A stretch of DNA of 64,000 nucleotides from an uncultured Erythrobacter sp. (GTDB lineage: Bacteria > Pseudomonadota > Alphaproteobacteria > Sphingomonadales > Sphingomonadaceae). The position numbers and the translations under genes are program-made. Shown one piece after another: positions 55,802 through 64,000 of this stretch. The stretch's first letter is position 1, and each line of letters begins with the position of its first letter. Under the pieces are notes generated by a model. That model saw only the letters and a list, made by a program, of their open reading frames with translations. It ran no database searches and was not told the DNA's origin. Where the stretch lies: assembly GCA_947499095.1 (NCBI GenBank), contig CANMMR010000001.1, positions 1 to 64,000 on the forward strand. Reading direction: 5' to 3'.

Positions 55802-57579
55802 AGTACGAATTGAGAGCGAACCAGCTGGTTGGCGCTGGCGGGGTCGGGTCGATCGTCGATATCGGCGACGAGTCCTTCTACGTTACAGATACCACAAAGT
55901 GGGGGCGGCCGAGCCGGAGAATCCTCCTGCCGCGTATGGAGGGCCGGCTGCGGCGCCGACTCTACCATCCCCCGGAAGCTGTAGCCAATTCGCGCGGCGC
56001 AGTCCCGCTGAGACGCTTTCCGGAGAGCCTGTTCTGCAACCGCTCACAGTGCCGCCGCATCGTCGCTCGCTGGGACGAACAGATGTTCGGCAATCCGGAC
56101 GGAAAGCCCAGATGTCCGTATTGCGGCCACGAGGGTAGCCTTGTTCCAATGCGCTTTGTCGCAGCCTGCAAGAATGGACACCTTTCCGATGTTCCTTGGA
56201 ACAAGTGGGTTTCCCATTCGCGGGATGAGTGTCGCAATCAGCCACAGCTGAAGCTTCTTGTGAAGGGTGGAGGGACTGGGGGGCTTGAGTCCCTAGTGGT
56301 CAAGTGTCTGGGGTGCGAAGGTTCGCGGGATCTGGGCGGAATCACGTCGCCCGAAGCCATGAAGCGGGTTGGCGCTCGGTGTCTGGGGAGACATCCGGGA
56401 ATCTATGATCCCGACGCGCGATGCGAAGCGGAGCTGGAAGTTCTTCAGAGGGGGGCGACCAACCTCTATTACCCGGTTACGGCGTCCGCACTGGCCTTGG
56501 AACAGACCAAGGATCAGCCCGAAGCCTTCAACAACCTGCTGGAAGAAAGCGACTTCAAAATGCTGGCGCAGATGTACTCCGGCACTGCCAGCAGCGGAAA
56601 TTTTGTCCCACCGCATATCGAGAACATGATCGCGATGGTTGCAGCAAACCATGGCGTAACCGAAGACCAAGTGAGGTTGCTCCTCGACACGGGCTCCGAA
56701 CCCGGACCGGCCCCGGAGGATTCTGCGCCGGACTGGAACGAGGCAGAGATCCTCTCCGAGGAATGGGCGTTTCTCATGTCTGCCGCTGCTACGAACTGTT
56801 CGCGCGAGGATCTCGTCTGCAGGGAAAGCGATTCCCCACGCTTCAAGGGGAAATCGCCATTCGATCGTGTTCTGCTTATCGAACGCCTGAGGGAAGTTAG
56901 AGCGTTCCTCGGATTTCGCAGGATCGACCCCAGCGGAGATCTCGTGTCCCCCAACCTCGGAAGGACGTTCGAACAGGGGATGAGACCGTGGTTTCCCGCC
57001 GTGGAAATTTACGGTGAGGGAATTTTCCTGAGCTTCGACGAGGAATGGGTCGATAACTGGGAACTACGGATAGCGGATAATGCTACGGAGATGGCGAGGA
57101 TTGAAGAGCTCGAACGGGTCAGGTCAGAGGCAAACTTCTGGTTTCTGCCCAGTGTAAGCCCGCGACATATTGCGATCCATACTTTCGCCCATCTGCTGAT
57201 GCGGCAACTTGTCTTCGAATCCGGCTACTCGTCATCAGCTCTTCGCGAGCGCATCTACGCAGGTCCCGGAATGGCGGGATTGCTTATCTATACAGCAGAC
57301 GGCGATTCCGAAGGCTCGCTTGGGGGGCTCGTGCGGCAGGGGCAACCCAATCGGCTTGGCGACACCCTCCTGCTGGCGCTGGACAAGGCGCAATGGTGTT
57401 CTGCGGACCCGGTCTGCAGCGAGACAAATGGCCAGGGCCTGGGCGGCTTCAACCGTGCAGCATGCCATGCTTGCAGCCTGGTTCCGGAAACCTCCTGTAC
57501 CAGCGCCAACACCCTGCTCGACCGAGGTCTTCTTCTCGGACGGGACGGAGTGCCAGGTCTCCTGGGCGATCTGGTCTGA
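55798..57579 (+). CDS. drmB: DrmB-type DUF1998 protein (DISARM core)
   Basis: 593 residues starting at GTG 55798 (GTGA overlap). Opens with ANQLVGAGGVGSIVDI, then zinc-type clusters LFCNRSQCRRI and CPYCGHEG near residues 80-112, FVAACKNGHLSDVPW near 122, and the DUF1998 C-terminal block HTFAHLLMRQLVFESGYSSS ... CSADPVC ... AACHACSLVPETSC near 460-570. This arrangement is the DrmB partner of DrmA, with which it forms the DISARM DNA-loading complex. Intact and in the normal gene order drmA-drmB. Confidence 0.87.
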   Translation: MKYELRANQLVGAGGVGSIVDIGDESFYVTDTTKWGRPSRRILLPRMEGRLRRRLYHPPEAVANSRGAVPLRRFPESLFCNRSQCRRIVARWDEQMFGNPDGKPRCPYCGHEGSLVPMRFVAACKNGHLSDVPWNKWVSHSRDECRNQPQLKLLVKGGGTGGLESLVVKCLGCEGSRDLGGITSPEAMKRVGARCLGRHPGIYDPDARCEAELEVLQRGATNLYYPVTASALALEQTKDQPEAFNNLLEESDFKMLAQMYSGTASSGNFVPPHIENMIAMVAANHGVTEDQVRLLLDTGSEPGPAPEDSAPDWNEAEILSEEWAFLMSAAATNCSREDLVCRESDSPRFKGKSPFDRVLLIERLREVRAFLGFRRIDPSGDLVSPNLGRTFEQGMRPWFPAVEIYGEGIFLSFDEEWVDNWELRIADNATEMARIEELERVRSEANFWFLPSVSPRHIAIHTFAHLLMRQLVFESGYSSSALRERIYAGPGMAGLLIYTADGDSEGSLGGLVRQGQPNRLGDTLLLALDKAQWCSADPVCSETNGQGLGGFNRAACHACSLVPETSCTSANTLLDRGLLLGRDGVPGLLGDLV

Positions 57580-57589
57580 GGGCTGTCGA

Positions 57590-58966
57590 GTGCGTTTCCC
57601 CAACACCCGAGACCTCAACGAGGAACAGGAGAACGTTTACCTCTATGCACCGGCGGATGGGCGGATGCTCGTTACTGGTCCTCCGGGAACTGGCAAGACG
57701 GTTCTGGCGGTCCTTCGCGCCCTTGAAGTCGCGAAGAAGAGGCAGGTGCCAGTCGTAGCGATGTTCAATACGGTACTGCAGTCCTTTACAGCGTCGAGGC
57801 TGCCGGATTCAGCGCGAAAGCATTGGGAGAACATCAGGTTCACAACGATCCACAGCCTTTTCGGGAAGATCTGGGATGCTCTTGGCGTCCCCCCCTCACC
57901 AGACGATGAGTGGATACACCTCAACACACCTTACGAAGAGAAGGATGCGGCAAAGTCGCTAGGTTCCATCTGGGACCCCGGAGCATGGCATCCAAAGAAG
58001 AAAAGGAAGGGTTGCTGGAAGGTCGATTCCTCCATCTATTTCGGGAATAGCGGCGAATTTGCGAACTGGGAACCGAGGGTTCCGCGCCCTTCGAAGGACG
58101 GCAATGCCTTTGCAATCGACTGGGAGCGTTATTTCATGGCGCTGAACCAGCATGCCGGGTCTTTGAACTGGGATGCCATCGACTTTGATGTCTTGATCAT
58201 CGACGAAGCCCAGGATTTTCCGCCGGACTTCTTCAAGGTCGTTTATCTGATTTCGGCAGGCATCTTCGGGAAGGGACTGAAGGCACTGATGGTTCTTGCT
58301 GACGAGAATCAGCGGATCACCGATGAAAATAGTTCTATTGCTGAAATCAGGAGCATCCTCCAGATTCCCTCTGAGCGGGAGTATCCATTGACGACCAACT
58401 TTCGCAACACGCGGGAGGTCGCCGAAGTTGCGAGGCACTTCTATGCGGGAATGTCGACAGGCAAGCCCGAGCTGCCCGACAGGCGGGGGCCGCTACCCGA
58501 ACTCAGGAGATGTTCCGACGAGAAGGCTGTCCGAGCCCGCTTGCTACGCTATGTCGAGAACAACCCAAGGCACGAGGTTGGGGTTGTCTGCCTTGGCAAA
58601 GATCGCGTGCGCGAAGCATACTACCGGGAGATCTCGACACATGCTTCTCGAACAACGAGGGTTCAGACATACTCATCCGTAGATCAGGCGCATCATGATG
58701 CGGGTGCCCTCGAATTTGACAAGCCCGGCATCTCGATCTTCAACCAAGCTAGCTGCAAAGGGCTCGAATTCGATGCCGTTTTTCTGGTAGGGCTGGAAGG
58801 CGTCGCCTTGCACGAGCATGAGGAAGACTTCCTCAAGATGAAGCTCTACGTCATGAGTTCACGCAGCCGGGAGTCCCTGTTTCTGATATGGAACGGTCGC
58901 GACTGGGAGAATCCTGCATTGCTGGCACTCATGCCGACCGAACCGATGGTCAGAACTCGGGGCTAG
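57590..58966 (+). CDS. SF1 helicase (UvrD/DUF2075-like)
   Basis: 458 residues from GTG 57590, 7 bases after TGAGGG. ELN-type start LNEEQENVYLYAP, Walker A VTGPPGTGKTVLA near residue 28, Walker B VLIIDEAQDFPPDF near 203, motif III ADENQRIT, motif IV TNFRNTREVAEVA, then QASCKGLEFDAVFLVGLEGV (motif V) and a C-terminal SSRSRESLFLIW in the motif VI position. A compact single-strand translocase. An N-terminal extension reading into the drmB gene is not similar. Part of the six-gene operon. Confidence 0.85.
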   Translation: MRFPNTRDLNEEQENVYLYAPADGRMLVTGPPGTGKTVLAVLRALEVAKKRQVPVVAMFNTVLQSFTASRLPDSARKHWENIRFTTIHSLFGKIWDALGVPPSPDDEWIHLNTPYEEKDAAKSLGSIWDPGAWHPKKKRKGCWKVDSSIYFGNSGEFANWEPRVPRPSKDGNAFAIDWERYFMALNQHAGSLNWDAIDFDVLIIDEAQDFPPDFFKVVYLISAGIFGKGLKALMVLADENQRITDENSSIAEIRSILQIPSEREYPLTTNFRNTREVAEVARHFYAGMSTGKPELPDRRGPLPELRRCSDEKAVRARLLRYVENNPRHEVGVVCLGKDRVREAYYREISTHASRTTRVQTYSSVDQAHHDAGALEFDKPGISIFNQASCKGLEFDAVFLVGLEGVALHEHEEDFLKMKLYVMSSRSRESLFLIWNGRDWENPALLALMPTEPMVRTRG

Positions 58967-58969
58967 ACG

Positions 58970-60397
58970 ATGGCAAAACAACAATTCCTCGTTTCGAACT
59001 TCAGAGAGATGCTCTCTATCCTCGAGTGCCTGCGTATCAGCCATGAGCCAGGAAGGGGGATGCGTCATCTTGAACAGCGTCCGGCAGTCGAAGGGGCTCT
59101 TCGATCTTCTGAAGCTGAGTTAATCATCAATGGCAAGGATGGCGAGTTCCCAATTCTTCTTGAGGTCGGAGGCATCGGGACAGGGCTTGATCAGGACAGG
59201 CAAGCTGAGACTATACCGCTGTCTAGGGTGAAACACGTTTTCTTCCAGTCGGAGAATGATCGCGATATTGCGCTCAACAGATCATTCGAGAACGCTTCTT
59301 TTGACGCGCTCGAATTGACGATCAATGAAAGCCTCTTCTCTGCAAGCGGCGACCCTCGCTTTTCGAAAGCAGAGGCTCCTGTAGATCAGGAGGCAAGATC
59401 CTGGCGCAAGGCCGACTGGTCTTGTGGTGGCCTGGCCGCCGCGCTCGAGGCAGGTCGGGTGCATCCGGAATGCAGGAAACTTGATGCGAGTCAGCTGCTG
59501 TCTGATCTCGTTGGAGCGATTGGCGAAATAGGTTCAGATCGAACTTCAGGAAAGTTGGACTCTCTGCAAATTCTTGCTGAACTCCTCGCTCACAATAGCG
59601 GAAGCGGAGACCTCTACGGGGAAGACCTGCTCGATCAATCGATCTCTGCTCTCAAGAAGGGGGGAGTGCAAAAGGAAGTTCTCGACGGTTTTGCGGATAG
59701 GATGCGGGCCATCCTTGCTTCGGACATAGCGCGAAAACCGGGCGAGCTGACTGACGAGGGGCAAATAGCTCTCAGAGCTCTTTCGATTCTCATTCAACGT
59801 CCAACGACACTTGATGTCCTTGAGGACCGAATTGCAGGTGACTTTCCAGGTCCGCGAGTCTTCATAACGGCGGCCTTCCTTTCAGGCATCCGAGAAGGTC
59901 TTGCTCGTCTGCCTTGGGGTATAAAAGCAAAAGATATGGCGGCTATTGGAGAGATTGGCGCCCGGATCGAAAATGGCGCAGAAGTTCAATGCTCAATCTC
60001 AGATATTTTAGGCGTCTCCCAAAGCACGTCTGTTGAACCTCAAGCAAACGCGAACGACGCGGTTAACGGCCAACCTCACCAGAACGAACACGAAGTTAAA
60101 ACTTTGGTTCTCGAAATCTGCAAGTTGAGCAGCAAGGCAGTAGCTGCGAGAGCGTTGAGCGGGCTTGCTGACAAACCCACTAGTTGGCGCATCATTTGTG
60201 ACCACGCAGATATGCTAGTCTTATCAATCAGCATCGCCGCTGGAGAGGATGTTGCCGCGACGGAGACTGAAGCAAACAAGGCTCTTCGATCCTGGAAAAA
60301 GAGAGCTTCAGCCAAGAAGAAGGCAGGATCGAAGAAGGACGCTGCTGCCAGTGAAACTGGCACTCTTCCCGGTTTGCTGGATCAGTCAGGAAAATGA
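58970..60397 (+). CDS. Unknown protein of the DISARM-like operon (475 residues)
   Basis: No recognised domain. N-terminal mixed alpha/beta part with AELIINGKDGEFPILLEVGG, then a helical middle (SALKKGGVQKEVLDGFADRM; GQIALRALSILIQRPTT), and a basic C-terminal tail (SWKKRASAKKKAGSKKDAA) that could bind nucleic acid. Starts 3 bases after the helicase stop and overlaps the next gene by ATGA, so its synthesis is tied to both. The product probably acts in the same complex or pathway as the neighbours; that is inference from gene order only. Confidence 0.7.
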   Translation: MAKQQFLVSNFREMLSILECLRISHEPGRGMRHLEQRPAVEGALRSSEAELIINGKDGEFPILLEVGGIGTGLDQDRQAETIPLSRVKHVFFQSENDRDIALNRSFENASFDALELTINESLFSASGDPRFSKAEAPVDQEARSWRKADWSCGGLAAALEAGRVHPECRKLDASQLLSDLVGAIGEIGSDRTSGKLDSLQILAELLAHNSGSGDLYGEDLLDQSISALKKGGVQKEVLDGFADRMRAILASDIARKPGELTDEGQIALRALSILIQRPTTLDVLEDRIAGDFPGPRVFITAAFLSGIREGLARLPWGIKAKDMAAIGEIGARIENGAEVQCSISDILGVSQSTSVEPQANANDAVNGQPHQNEHEVKTLVLEICKLSSKAVAARALSGLADKPTSWRIICDHADMLVLSISIAAGEDVAATETEANKALRSWKKRASAKKKAGSKKDAAASETGTLPGLLDQSGK

Positions 60398-63300
60398 ATC
60401 AACGTCGACTGCTCGAGGTGCAAATCGAGGAAGCAAAAAGCGACAGAGTGAGACTTTCCCAGATCGATGATCAGCTGATTGGAAAGCCCGAATTCGGGTT
60501 TCTGCGTTTTCTCATCGCGAAACATGTAACCCGAATAAAGAAAGCAGAGGCGGCCCGCGCACCGCTTGGAGCGGCAGTGGCTCAATTTGGCATCAAGACT
60601 CCGGATGATCGCTGGCTTTTTCAATATGCTATCAGCGATGAGAACTTTGAGAAATTGCAGGCAACAGTCAGAGGCCAAGCGAACCGGGGCTTGCTCTCTG
60701 CCGGCTGGTCACCGGCGTACTTCGTCTTATGGGCGGCCGAATGGTTCCGCCGACATCATCCGGGAGGTATGCGGAAGTGGTCTGATCTGGAGGATGCGTT
60801 AGGCACCACTCTCGATCAGTCCGACTGGAGAGATCTGACAAGGCGCGGACTTGCCTCATGGGGAAGAAGCGTCATCAGGGGCAGCTCTTTTCGCTACTTC
60901 CTGAGCACACTTGCGCGCGAAGGCGGATTTCCCACGGCAGCATTGTCTCATGGAAATGAAAGCTGGGCCAGCGCTGTCCTCGCTGCAATGGTCTCTGCCT
61001 TGCTTGCAAAAGAGGTAGTATCTGAGGCGAGGGCGCTTGAGATTGCTCGCTCCCAACTTGGGAGGATGCCCCAGATCTTTTCAGATGAGGATTTCCTTCA
61101 GCTTTGCGCTGATCTTGCGCTCCAGATCACACGCTTGCGCAAGAGAGCTGATGCGAAGGCCGAAATCGCCGGTATTCCGGTAGCTGCATGGCTTGACGCT
61201 TACGAGACTGGCTGGCGCGACACCCTGCCTATTCCGCGGGATTCAAAGCGCACGAAGCTTCTTGACGAGCTGATGTCTGTAAAGGCGCATCGGCTTCCCA
61301 AGGGTTATCTTGAGGCAACTCGCTATCTTGTGAGAAGCGAAAGCCATTGGGTCGAGGCGGTTCAACTCGAGCTTGATGGTGAACTCACTGACGCAGTCGA
61401 TCGCAGGATCTCACGTGGATCAGGTCGACTTTGGGGCTACGCTTCGGGCGAGCTGAGCCGATACCTTCCAGGAGAGCTCGCATATCTCGATCCTGAAACA
61501 GATGAGAAGGTCTGGCTGCAATCTTCAGAGCGGCGCGATACCCTGCATAAGGTTCCGTTCACTTGCCCGATCGAACTTGAGCTTCGTACCTCGGACAAGG
61601 CGGAACTCAAGCTTGCCATCCCCGGGGGCGCGCCGGTCCGCAGTCACATACTTGTCTTTACGATAGATCGAGAAAGCGACGGTGAGCCATCCGAGCTATT
61701 GCTCCGAGGAACGGGGAGCGGAAAGTATCAACATGAAGCGATCGTAGTAGCCGTCCCCGACAGCTGGACGGTTGAGCCGGCAAGCGATGGTGAAGCGGTA
61801 GAAGAACTTGGCAGCTCTGCCCGTGGTGCAGTACTTTGGAAAGTGTCCGGTGGGGCATTAATTGGGTCTCCTGCAGGCGATGCATATCGCGTCCTTTGCG
61901 GGCAGGCTGCGGATGGTGTCGATGCCATGGAGATCGAAGCTGCCGGGTTGCCTGATTTTGTGCTTCCAAGTGAGCAACAGACAGAAATCTTCGTTAGTCC
62001 CCTGCGAGTCAGGCTTACGGAAGGTCTTAAGCAGGTTGCGGCCAATGACCGCCTCTATTTCAGGGAGGTTGGCCACACCCGGTGGAAAAGATTCGATGGC
62101 TGTCCTGGCTACGGTCATATCGATCTGGCTTGGCGGGAAGGTGACATAATAAGGGCAAGTCGGAACATCCTGCTGTTCCCTCAAGGTAGCTCCATCCAGA
62201 GGTCAGGAACTGGAAACCAGACGCGGTATGTCTGCAGCAGTACCGCGAGCTGGACACTGGGGGTAGATAGCGACGCACCGGTTCGCTCCGTGGATGGCGG
62301 TCGAGTTCTACAGGCCCGCCCGCGGGGAGAAGTGCTGCGGCAATTCCAGGCTCACGTCAATTGGCAGGATGGAAAAGACCAAGAAGCGCCAAGGTTTTTT
62401 CTCGAGTTCCCTTGTGGAGCCGGCATTGCGGATTGGGAAGGTCGACTGGCTCCTCCCGGGAAGCGGCTTACCTTGGGAGACCTTCGTTCCCTGCACGCTT
62501 ACGCCGAAGGAGAGATGCGGATTTTCGGTGATTTGATCGACGACGATGGCTTGGTAGTTGTCGGCACCGAGCTTGGTTGGTCTTTCGATGGCAAAATGCC
62601 TCTTGCAGTGGTCGAGCCGGAACTCAGAGCGCTGCTTTCCCCTTATGGACCCAAGGCGCACGTGAAGTTGGGCATGCTTGATGGGGTCGAGCAATATTGG
62701 ACAGTCCACCAATTCGAGCCCGCTGTCACGCTCGAAGGCCGCAGTCTGCAATCCCAGGCAGCAATTGTCGATGATGGCGTTGCGCTTTGTGTGCGATCTC
62801 TCTCGAAGTACTCGAAGGAAATCGAGCTCAGCCGATATTCTCTCAGCGATGGCGGCTATCATCGTCCGGTGCCAGTCCCTGACGCGATACACAGCCCTTT
62901 TCTTGCTTATGCGCGCGTTGGACAGGGCATTCTTACAAGGCCAGCATGGATCGAAAGTTCATCGAACCCTGGCATTCCTTGCGACGAGCTGGCAAAAGTC
63001 ATGCTGGAGAGGCCTTTAACCCCTGCTATCGACCGCTTTCTCGACGGGCTTGGGACAGACGAACGGCCACCGGTCTCTTCGCTTGATGCGCTTGTCAGAA
63101 TGATTTCCTCGCTGGATGGACTCCCTCCAAAGATCTTCAGGGTGTTGGAGCGGCTGGTTGACCATCCCCTGGTGCTTATCCGTGTGTTGGGTGCAGCAAA
63201 GCCTGACGTCCGGCCAAGCGTACTGGAACTCGAGAAGGGTCTCCCGTTTGCCTGGTGTCTATTTCCAAGAAACGTCTGGGCATCTGCGATGCAGGAAATC

Positions 63301-63723
63301 GCATCCGAAATGCATCACCGCCTGGTCGCGGCAGGAGTGCCTGATCCAGACCGTTACTATGGGGACATGCTTGCTGAATTTCGAGAGCTGCTTCTTCGCC
63401 TTCAACCCAGCGCGCATGACCTCGTCTTTCCTCATGACAAAGGGAATCTTACGGTAGCGGCGCAGTCGTTTCTCAACGCGAACGTCGACAGAACACGGCC
63501 GACATCAGGAAGCATGTTTCGCGAGAAGCATTCTCCGGGGTTGCCCGACAGCTTCCTTCAGTTGCCAGACCACTGTCTCGAGACACTCGACGCCCCGTGT
63601 GCTGCCGCCGCCGCCGCCAAAGGCCTCTGGACGCCCAATCGAAAGGAAATCGAGCGGATCAAGGCCGTGAAACGACGGTATCCCGAGTATTTCAGGGCGG
63701 CATTCGCTGCATCGCTGGACTAG
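60394..63723 (+). CDS. Unknown 1109-residue protein of the DISARM-like operon (STY4851-like)
   Basis: Large soluble protein. The N-terminus has FGIKTPDDRWLFQYAISDENFEKL and FVLWAAEWFRRHHPGG; these and the length recall, from memory, the uncharacterised STY4851/ECs_5259 family of enterobacterial islands, unverified. Much of the middle (residues about 380-800) is beta-rich and repetitive in pattern (for example ELELRTSDKAELKLAIPGG, then GEMRIFGDLIDDDGLVVVG), suggesting beta-sandwich domains; the C-terminal 250 residues are helical. No nuclease, ATPase or methylase motif seen. Last gene of the operon. Confidence 0.75.
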   Translation: MNQRRLLEVQIEEAKSDRVRLSQIDDQLIGKPEFGFLRFLIAKHVTRIKKAEAARAPLGAAVAQFGIKTPDDRWLFQYAISDENFEKLQATVRGQANRGLLSAGWSPAYFVLWAAEWFRRHHPGGMRKWSDLEDALGTTLDQSDWRDLTRRGLASWGRSVIRGSSFRYFLSTLAREGGFPTAALSHGNESWASAVLAAMVSALLAKEVVSEARALEIARSQLGRMPQIFSDEDFLQLCADLALQITRLRKRADAKAEIAGIPVAAWLDAYETGWRDTLPIPRDSKRTKLLDELMSVKAHRLPKGYLEATRYLVRSESHWVEAVQLELDGELTDAVDRRISRGSGRLWGYASGELSRYLPGELAYLDPETDEKVWLQSSERRDTLHKVPFTCPIELELRTSDKAELKLAIPGGAPVRSHILVFTIDRESDGEPSELLLRGTGSGKYQHEAIVVAVPDSWTVEPASDGEAVEELGSSARGAVLWKVSGGALIGSPAGDAYRVLCGQAADGVDAMEIEAAGLPDFVLPSEQQTEIFVSPLRVRLTEGLKQVAANDRLYFREVGHTRWKRFDGCPGYGHIDLAWREGDIIRASRNILLFPQGSSIQRSGTGNQTRYVCSSTASWTLGVDSDAPVRSVDGGRVLQARPRGEVLRQFQAHVNWQDGKDQEAPRFFLEFPCGAGIADWEGRLAPPGKRLTLGDLRSLHAYAEGEMRIFGDLIDDDGLVVVGTELGWSFDGKMPLAVVEPELRALLSPYGPKAHVKLGMLDGVEQYWTVHQFEPAVTLEGRSLQSQAAIVDDGVALCVRSLSKYSKEIELSRYSLSDGGYHRPVPVPDAIHSPFLAYARVGQGILTRPAWIESSSNPGIPCDELAKVMLERPLTPAIDRFLDGLGTDERPPVSSLDALVRMISSLDGLPPKIFRVLERLVDHPLVLIRVLGAAKPDVRPSVLELEKGLPFAWCLFPRNVWASAMQEIASEMHHRLVAAGVPDPDRYYGDMLAEFRELLLRLQPSAHDLVFPHDKGNLTVAAQSFLNANVDRTRPTSGSMFREKHSPGLPDSFLQLPDHCLETLDAPCAAAAAAKGLWTPNRKEIERIKAVKRRYPEYFRAAFAASLD

Positions 63724-63933
63724 TTGCTGCCACACAAAGTTTGCAGGAATCCGCCAGCTGACGGTTGAAGCGGGCTAACTCATTCTGTCGCGATGACCAT
63801 GCTCCACATGGGTGGCGGCTTTGCAGGCCTGTGGATTCACTGAGTACAAAAGCAGAACAAATTGTTGCCATCCGGGTCTCTCCATGCCATCATGTCATTT
63901 ATTGACCCAGATCGGGTCCGGCATGGAGGACGC

Positions 63934-64000
63934 ATGGGGACGCAGGAAAACAGCTTTGCTCAGGATTTTGCCAAGGCCGGTATCGAACCGGAGGACCTCG
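63934..64000 (+). CDS. Start of a gene cut by the window end
   Basis: ATG at 63934 with GGAGGA 3 bases upstream opens a frame reading MGTQENSFAQDFAKAGI to the window edge. Too short to identify. A 210-base gap with no gene separates it from the end of the DISARM-like operon. Confidence 0.5.
   Translation, partial: MGTQENSFAQDFAKAGIEPEDL

Larger units (their letters stand above)
34430..64000. mobile_element. Genomic island next to tRNA-Leu, right end outside the window
   Basis: Core genes stop at tRNA-Leu. Beyond it are a serine recombinase with its DUF2924 companion, a PIN protein, a type I restriction-modification operon, several unnamed genes and a DISARM-like operon, with no housekeeping gene in 29 kb. 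Bases 34430-34619 hold no gene and are the likely left attachment region. I see no second copy of the tRNA 3' end within the window, so the right end should lie beyond 64000 or has been lost. The extent is inferred. Confidence 0.75.

Noticed and set aside
50934-63723. Calling the operon a standard class 1 or class 2 DISARM
   Set aside because: Only drmA and drmB are recognisable; no DrmC, DrmMI, DrmMII, DrmD or DrmE candidate is seen in the operon.
34430-64000. BREX, Zorya or CRISPR content in the island
   Set aside because: No PglX/PglZ/BrxC-type motifs, no MotA/MotB-like pair and no regularly spaced direct repeats were seen.

Overview
The window looks like chromosomal DNA of an alphaproteobacterium of the order Sphingomonadales, probably Erythrobacteraceae or a close relative. 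Support comes from the GC-rich coding sequence, a 41-residue L36 ribosomal protein, a UPF0262 protein, the sphingomonad-type small hypothetical genes and the ftsE-ftsX / YdcF / acyltransferase cluster. The family-level placement is inferred from protein style, not from a marker-gene search.

Bases 1-5425 are a decayed patch. Within 5.4 kb there are six broken genes: a C-terminal piece of a DOPA-type extradiol dioxygenase, a small ACT-like gene with an in-frame stop, a frameshifted leucine-type dehydrogenase that runs into an oppositely oriented SRAP fragment, a multiply broken alpha/beta hydrolase, and a ComM-like ATPase without its N-terminal half. One intact zinc alcohol dehydrogenase (1908-3089) sits among them.

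Bases 5436-34429 are ordinary, tightly packed core genome: an HxlR regulator with likely operators, rpmJ, galE, a lipoprotein-carboxypeptidase pair, two overlapping amidohydrolases (one without metal ligands), an LD-carboxypeptidase and cytidine deaminase block, dnaB, a phospholipase-D-like synthase, rpoZ, ftsH, an acyl-CoA operon (MaoC, aldehyde dehydrogenase, CoA-transferase/racemase, with a divergent enoyl-CoA hydratase), plsC-like, YdcF-like, ftsX-ftsE and a zinc-ribbon membrane protein. The section closes with tRNA-Leu(GAG).

From the tRNA to the end of the window (34430-64000, open on the right) lies a genomic island. Next to the tRNA is a large serine recombinase with a DUF2924 partner, then a PIN-domain protein. 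A complete type I restriction-modification operon follows (hsdM-hsdS-hsdR plus a YgjP-like metallopeptidase; the HsdM is unusually long), then a run of genes I cannot name (46003-50557). Last comes a compact six-gene operon (50934-63723): NERD-nuclease/helicase, a DrmA-type helicase, a DrmB-type DUF1998 protein, a second SF1 helicase, an unknown 475-residue protein and an unknown 1109-residue protein. This operon has the DISARM core pair drmA-drmB but no DISARM methylase and no DrmC phospholipase-D gene. I judge it the most interesting system here: a DISARM-related, methylase-free, multi-helicase defence candidate.
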